The translations under genes were made by a program, and so were the position numbers. Shown here piece by piece: positions 60,161-64,000 of a DNA stretch of 64,000 nt. Source of the stretch: Rhizobium sp. SG_E_25_P2 (GTDB lineage: Bacteria; Pseudomonadota; Alphaproteobacteria; Rhizobiales; Rhizobiaceae); the NCBI RefSeq assembly GCF_029892285.1, contig NZ_JARXVM010000002.1, positions 248,001 through 312,000 of the forward strand. Direction: 5' to 3'. Position 1 is the first letter of the stretch; every line of letters begins with the position of its first letter. The notes below the pieces were generated by a model that was not told the DNA's origin, made no database searches, and saw nothing but the letters and a program-made list of their open reading frames with translations.

Positions 60161-60934
60161 ATGACGCCCGATCGCGCCTTTTTCGACCGCCTCGCCGACG
60201 CCGCGCGGGCGGAAACCCTGCCGCGTTTCCGGTCCGGCCTTTCGGTCGTGGACAAAGGCGGGCAGCATTACGATCCCGTCACCGAAGGCGACCAGGCGGC
60301 GGAAGCGGCGATCCGCACGCTGATCGAGGCGGAATTTCCCGATCACGGCATTCTGGGCGAGGAGCATGGCTCCGTTGGCCTCGATCGCGACCATGTCTGG
60401 GTGATCGACCCGATCGACGGCACCCGCGCCTTCATTTCCGGCGTGCCCGTCTGGGGCACGTTGATCGGCCTCTATCACAAGGGCCGCGCCGTGATGGGCC
60501 TGATCGACCAGCCCTTCACCGGCGAGCGCTATTTCGCCGATGGCGAAAAGTCCATCTATCGCGGCCCCGATGGGGAACGCGTCATCCGCACAAGCAATTG
60601 CGAGCGGATCGAACAGGCCAAGCTGTTCACCACCTCGCCGCATCTGTTCGAAGGCCGCGACGAGACCCTCTATCGTGCGATCGAGAAAAAGGCGCGGCTG
60701 TTCCGCTACGGCGTCGATTGTTACGCTTACGCGCTGCTCGCCGCGGGCCATGTCGATCTCGTGGTCGAATGCGCGCTGAAGCCCTATGACGTCGGCGGCA
60801 TCATCCCTGTCGTCGAACAGGCCGGCGGCGTGATGACCGACTGGCAGGGCGGCCGTCCGGAAATGGGCGGCTATATCGTGGCGGCGGCGACGGAAGCGCT
60901 GCATCGCGAAGCGCTGGAGATGCTGAACGCCTGA
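60161..60934 (+). CDS. hisN: Histidinol-phosphatase (inositol monophosphatase family, HisN)
   Basis: 257 residues from the ATG at 60161, with GGAG at 60151. It dephosphorylates histidinol phosphate in histidine synthesis. TEGDQAAEAAIR and GEEHG supply metal-binding acids; WVIDPIDGTRAFISGVPVWG is the IMPase motif; the C-terminal VECALKPYDVGGIIPVVEQA has the second motif. The ISGVPVWGTLIGL segment and overall length are typical of the alphaproteobacterial HisN. Confidence 0.92.
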   Translation: MTPDRAFFDRLADAARAETLPRFRSGLSVVDKGGQHYDPVTEGDQAAEAAIRTLIEAEFPDHGILGEEHGSVGLDRDHVWVIDPIDGTRAFISGVPVWGTLIGLYHKGRAVMGLIDQPFTGERYFADGEKSIYRGPDGERVIRTSNCERIEQAKLFTTSPHLFEGRDETLYRAIEKKARLFRYGVDCYAYALLAAGHVDLVVECALKPYDVGGIIPVVEQAGGVMTDWQGGRPEMGGYIVAAATEALHREALEMLNA

Positions 60935-60939
60935 GGCGT

Positions 60940-61905
60940 TCACTCCCCCGAATAGATCAGCGGATCGGAATCCGAGCCGGGTATGAAAGCCTTGATGGCG
61001 GCGAGCGTCTGGTCGCGGAAAATGTCGCGTTCCTGCAGCAATTCATGTTCGGCGCCTTGGATCGTCACCAGCTTTCCGGCGCGAAACCGCTGCGACAGCG
61101 CCTCGAAATACGGATAGGGCACGATCTTGTCGGCGCTGGGCGCGATCACCAGGGTGGGGATCTCGACGCGATGGAGATGCTCCATGCGGCTGACCGTTGT
61201 GATCGCCCGGATCATCGAGGCGATCCAACTCGCGGTCGGGGGGCCGATGAACAGGTCGGGATGGGCCGCCTGAATGGCGCGGTTGCGGCGATAGCGGATC
61301 GGATCCGAAGTCAGCACATTGCCAGCGAAGGGGCGGTCCAGCACGTCTTTGGAAAATTGCAGCGCGCCGAGGCCGGTGAAATGGCAGGCATTGGCAAGGA
61401 TCTTCAACAGGCTGTTGGGAATGCCGATGCCCGCCGCGCCCACAAAGGGCGCGCAGAGCGCCATGCGCTCGATGCGGTTGGAAAGCCAGGGGGCGGCCTT
61501 CAGCGCCGTCAGGGCGCCCATCGAATGGGCGACAATGAAGAACGGCATCTTGGCGTCTGGCAGCACGACTTTTTCAATGAAGGCGTCGAGATCGCGCTCA
61601 AGATCGCCGAACCGGCGCAGATGGCCCTTGCGCGGCATTGGATGCAGCCTGGTCGAGCCGCCCTGGCCGCGCCAGTCGAAGGTTGCGACCCAAAGGCCGG
61701 CCGAGGTCAGGTCGCCAATGGTCTCATAATATTTCTCGATCGTCTCGTTGCGGCCATGCAGCAGGATCACCGTGCCCTGCGCCGGGGATTGGGTGGCGCG
61801 AAAGATCGCGTAACGCAGCTTTGCGCCGTCGAAACTATCGAAAAAGCCGGCGACATGATTGTCTGGCGGAAGATTGTCTGATGTGGCGCGGAGAATTGGG
61901 GGCAT
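60940..61905 (-). CDS. Alpha/beta hydrolase (monoacylglycerol lipase/lysophospholipase-like)
   Basis: 321 residues. VILLHGRNETIEKYYETIGD (oxyanion region), TFDWRGQGGSTR, and FIVAHSMGALTAL with the nucleophilic Ser. The acid lies in VIAPSADKIVPYPYFEALSQ and the His in IQGAEHELLQERDIFR. It is a cytoplasmic serine hydrolase of the PldB/YtpA-like group; substrate probably a lysophospholipid or monoglyceride, unproven. Convergent with hisN. Confidence 0.9.
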   Translation of the reverse strand: MPPILRATSDNLPPDNHVAGFFDSFDGAKLRYAIFRATQSPAQGTVILLHGRNETIEKYYETIGDLTSAGLWVATFDWRGQGGSTRLHPMPRKGHLRRFGDLERDLDAFIEKVVLPDAKMPFFIVAHSMGALTALKAAPWLSNRIERMALCAPFVGAAGIGIPNSLLKILANACHFTGLGALQFSKDVLDRPFAGNVLTSDPIRYRRNRAIQAAHPDLFIGPPTASWIASMIRAITTVSRMEHLHRVEIPTLVIAPSADKIVPYPYFEALSQRFRAGKLVTIQGAEHELLQERDIFRDQTLAAIKAFIPGSDSDPLIYSGE

Positions 61906-62157
61906 GGCGTCCGGAAATACAATTTTGGAGCAAGGCTAGCACGATTCGCCCGGCGAAAGCGGCAAACAAAAAGGCCGGAGACCGCTGGATGGGGACAGGA
62001 GCGGCTCCGGCTTGAATTTGATCGGCGCGGAAGGGACGTCATCGCGCCGGTCACGGGAGGAACGCTCCCATGACCTTGTTTCTACGGTTATGTCCGTGAA
62101 CGTCCGCCGAACCCGCCGTTCATACTCCATTCATGTTTTTCGTCCGCCTCGCCGGGG

Positions 62158-62187
62158 CTTGAAACGGCGGAAAACGCCTCCCACCTA
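62158..62187 (+). promoter_or_regulatory. Candidate heat-shock sigma (RpoH) promoter of hsp20
   Basis: CTTGAAA (62158-62164) and CCCACCTA (62180-62187) resemble alphaproteobacterial RpoH -35 and -10 boxes with about 15-bp spacing, about 110 bp before the gene. Confidence 0.5.
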
Positions 62188-62194
62188 AGCTCTG

Positions 62195-62295
62195 CGGGAC
62201 GCCGATGTCGGGTCCCGGAACCGGGTGCGCGGGGCCGAGGAACGGGCCGCGCGCCTGAACGACACATCGCACACGTTGCTCTCAAGGAGGACACC
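62195..62295 (+). promoter_or_regulatory. ROSE-type RNA thermometer of hsp20
   Basis: The leader ends with TTGCTC (62276-62281) facing the ribosome site AGGAGGA (62285-62291), a pairing with one bulged G as in the ROSE family. GC-rich helices precede it (CCCGG-AA-CCGGG near 62214-62225; GCGCGG/CCGCGC near 62227-62252). At low temperature the hairpin hides the ribosome site; heating melts it. Rhizobial small heat-shock genes are commonly controlled this way. Confidence 0.8.
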
Positions 62296-62766
62296 ATGCG
62301 TCATTTCGATTTCTCCCCTCTCTATCGCTCCACCGTCGGCTTCGACCGCGTCTTCACGATGCTCGACAGCCTGGCCCAGCCGGAGCAGCCCACCTATCCG
62401 CCCTATAATATCGAGAAGACGGGCGATAACGCCTATCGCATCTCGATGGCGGTCGCCGGCTTCGACGAAAGCGAGCTTTCGATCGAGCTCAACCAGCATA
62501 TTCTGTCGGTGAAGGGCGAAAAGTCCGACGACAAAGCAGATGGTGCCGAGCTCCTTTATCGCGGTATCGCCAAACGCGCCTTTGAGCGGCGCTTCCAGCT
62601 CGCCGACCATGTGGAAGTACGCGCCGCGCATCTCAAGAACGGCCTGTTGCATATCGATCTCGTGCGCGAGATCCCCGAGGCGATGAAGCCGCGTCGTATC
62701 GAGATCGCCGCTCCCAGCGCGGCCGAGGCCCCCAAGGCGATCGAAGCCCAGGTGATCAATAGCTAA
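62296..62766 (+). CDS. Small heat shock protein Hsp20 (alpha-crystallin family)
   Basis: 156 residues. MRHFDFSPLYRSTVGFDRVF start and YPPYNIEKTGDNAYRISMAV leading into the alpha-crystallin beta-sandwich, with YRGIAKRAFERRFQLADHVE and HIDLVREIPEAMKPRRI (IxI-like tail). It is the class A rhizobial/IbpA-like holdase that keeps unfolded proteins soluble. The ROSE leader and ribosome site directly precede it. Confidence 0.94.
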   Translation: MRHFDFSPLYRSTVGFDRVFTMLDSLAQPEQPTYPPYNIEKTGDNAYRISMAVAGFDESELSIELNQHILSVKGEKSDDKADGAELLYRGIAKRAFERRFQLADHVEVRAAHLKNGLLHIDLVREIPEAMKPRRIEIAAPSAAEAPKAIEAQVINS

Positions 62767-62812
62767 GGCTTCATTGGCTAAAATTGCGGCGTCGAACGAC
62801 GTCCAAATTCCG

Positions 62813-62844
62813 AGCCCCGTCGCGATCCATGCGGCGGGGCTTTT
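62813..62844 (+). terminator. Terminator of hsp20
   Basis: AGCCCCG (62813-62819) with CGGGGCT (62835-62841), inner CGC/GCG pairing and TTTT after the stem. Confidence 0.75.
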
Positions 62845-62853
62845 GCTTGCCGT

Positions 62854-63909
62854 TCAGAGGAGCGCGGCGATGGCCGCAACATCCTCTTCGCGCGTCGCGA
62901 AACTGGCGATGAAACGGCGGATCTTTTCGTTTGAAGCGAGTTCGCCTTCCATGCCGCGCGGGGTCTCCCAGTCATAGAAGCGAGCGCCTGCCTGACGCAG
63001 CGCCTCGGCCTTCTCGTCGGTCATGATCAGGAAGATCTGGTTGCCCTGAGTCGGCCAAGCGATTCGCGTTTGTGCGGACATTTGGGCGGCTTCGGTCAAT
63101 TTCCGGGCCATGGCGTTGGCGTGTCGGGCCAGTTCTATCCACAGGTCGTTCTGGAGCCAGGCTTCGAACTGCGCGGCGACAAAGGCGGATTTCGAGAACA
63201 GGTTGGCGCCGCGCTTGCGCAGTCGCGGCATGGCGCGGGCGTCGGCGGGATTGAAGAAGATCACCGCTTCGGCGCACCAGCAGCCATTCTTGGTGCCGCC
63301 CAGCGAGAGGATGTCGACGCCGGCCTTCCAGGTCATCTCGGCGGGCGTGCAGCCGAGCGCGGCCACGGCGTTGGAAAAGCGTGCGCCATCCATGTGGGTC
63401 TTGAGGCCGGCGGCGGCGGCGATCGCGCTCAGGGCGCGGATTTCCTCAAGGCTGTAGACCGTGCCGGCTTCGGTGGCCTGGGTCAGGGAAAGCGCGGTCT
63501 TTTCACCCACATGCACGTCGTCATCCGGAAAAAGCGTCATTGCCAGGCGCAGGGCATCCGGGTCGATCTTGCCATGCCCGCCGGGCCCGCCGCCCACCGG
63601 AACCAGCTTGCCGCCGCCTGTTTGCAGTTCAACCGCGCCGCCTTCGTGGTGAATGACATGGGCTTCATTGTGGCAGAACATCACGCTTGCCGGACGGGCG
63701 ACGGAGGCCAGCGCCAGGGAATTGGCGGCCGTACCCGTGGCGACGAAGAACACCGCCACGTCGCGTTCGAACAAGGCTGAGAGAGCGGCGGCGGCGCGGT
63801 CGTCGACGTCGCTCCCTCCATAGGGGGCGTGATAGGCGCCGGCGGCTGTGGATAGACTGGCGGCGATGGCGGGATGCGCGCCGGCCCAGTTGTCAGAGGC
63901 GAAAATCAA
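62854..63909 (-). CDS. Low-specificity L-threonine aldolase
   Basis: 351 residues. A PLP enzyme that splits threonine to glycine and acetaldehyde. FASDNWAGAHPAIAASLSTA at the start, GTAANSLALASV, EAHVIHHEGGAVE, and VDILSLGGTKNGCWCAEAVI with the PLP-binding Lys. I prefer a TTG start at 63909, because AAGGGTGG lies 5 nt upstream; a GTG at 63918 is the alternative. The stop is close to that of hsp20 (convergent). Confidence 0.9.
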   Translation of the reverse strand: MIFASDNWAGAHPAIAASLSTAAGAYHAPYGGSDVDDRAAAALSALFERDVAVFFVATGTAANSLALASVARPASVMFCHNEAHVIHHEGGAVELQTGGGKLVPVGGGPGGHGKIDPDALRLAMTLFPDDDVHVGEKTALSLTQATEAGTVYSLEEIRALSAIAAAAGLKTHMDGARFSNAVAALGCTPAEMTWKAGVDILSLGGTKNGCWCAEAVIFFNPADARAMPRLRKRGANLFSKSAFVAAQFEAWLQNDLWIELARHANAMARKLTEAAQMSAQTRIAWPTQGNQIFLIMTDEKAEALRQAGARFYDWETPRGMEGELASNEKIRRFIASFATREEDVAAIAALL

Positions 63910-63943
63910 GAAAACCACCCTTTGCGTTTGTTCGGATTTGTTG

Positions 63944-63957
63944 TCATGTCGACATGA
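63944..63957. promoter_or_regulatory. 14-bp perfect palindrome upstream of threonine aldolase
   Basis: TCATGTCGACATGA at 63944-63957, about 35 bp before the likely start of the aldolase gene. It may be an operator; no regulator is known here. Confidence 0.45.
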
Positions 63958-64000
63958 ATGTGGCGAATTTGATTTTGCAAGAGGCGTTTGCCCAAAATCG

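Overview
The window looks like a chromosomal segment of a Hyphomicrobiales (Rhizobiales) alphaproteobacterium. The basis is GC-rich coding, PodJ-like and CpdR-like cell-cycle proteins, an mmgR-type (alpha-r8) small RNA, a ROSE-type RNA thermometer ahead of an Hsp20 gene, and RIME-like inverted repeats between genes. Family and genus cannot be resolved from this stretch.

Positions 1 to about 14,960 are an integrated phage-like element that abuts the 3' end of a tRNA-Gln(CTG) gene (14964-15037, minus). Its left end lies outside the window, where an integrase gene is cut off. A compact, overlapping operon (364-11138) encodes a portal, a GTA-type tail assembly chaperone, a fused prohead protease/major capsid protein, a second GTA-type chaperone-like protein, an HNH nuclease, head-tail connector proteins, both terminase subunits and a tape measure protein with a lysozyme-like insert. 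I find no tail tube, tail tip, fibre, lysis, replication or repressor gene in the window. The packaging genes also sit in an unusual order. A capsid-forming satellite (using a helper's tail), a reduced prophage and a GTA-like relic are all possible. After the tape measure come about 1.5 kb without a convincing protein gene but with dense RNA-like structure: a candidate large noncoding RNA (about 11270-11720), a 19-bp perfect hairpin, and a promoter-to-terminator small RNA (12257-12344). Then follow two small genes, one behind a structured leader, a trypsin-like protease gene (possible cargo), an IS630 scrap and a lipoprotein gene.

From 15 kb on the content is ordinary chromosome. 15.3-25.3 kb: Ppx/GppA phosphatase, rlmE, VOC protein, MFS exporter, TerB-like protein, S24-type regulator, NarL-type response regulator, DUF952 protein, pyrD, MATE exporter, CAP protein and a small membrane protein. 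25.4-33.3 kb: TPR-methyltransferase, YitT protein, an Rrf2 regulator with an AhpD-like gene, the ligase-associated helicase and PdeM nuclease, and a TauE/SafE exporter with a TIGR02186 partner. 33.5-43.1 kb: a large PodJ-like polarity protein and a three-gene beta-oxidation operon behind a perfect 26-nt palindromic operator. 43.2-47.5 kb: a HepT/MNT-like toxin-antitoxin pair, a Tat-exported MBL hydrolase, an AI-2E family transporter and a zinc metallopeptidase. 47.5-48.4 kb: an intergenic repeat cluster.

48.4-56 kb holds pbpC and a giant alpha-2-macroglobulin gene, a common pair in periplasmic defence and repair. 56.3-64 kb holds a PfkB kinase, tRNA-Val(GAC) with a decayed partial copy 0.8 kb away, yccF, cpdR, N-formylglutamate amidohydrolase, mmgR, hisN, an alpha/beta hydrolase, hsp20 and threonine aldolase.
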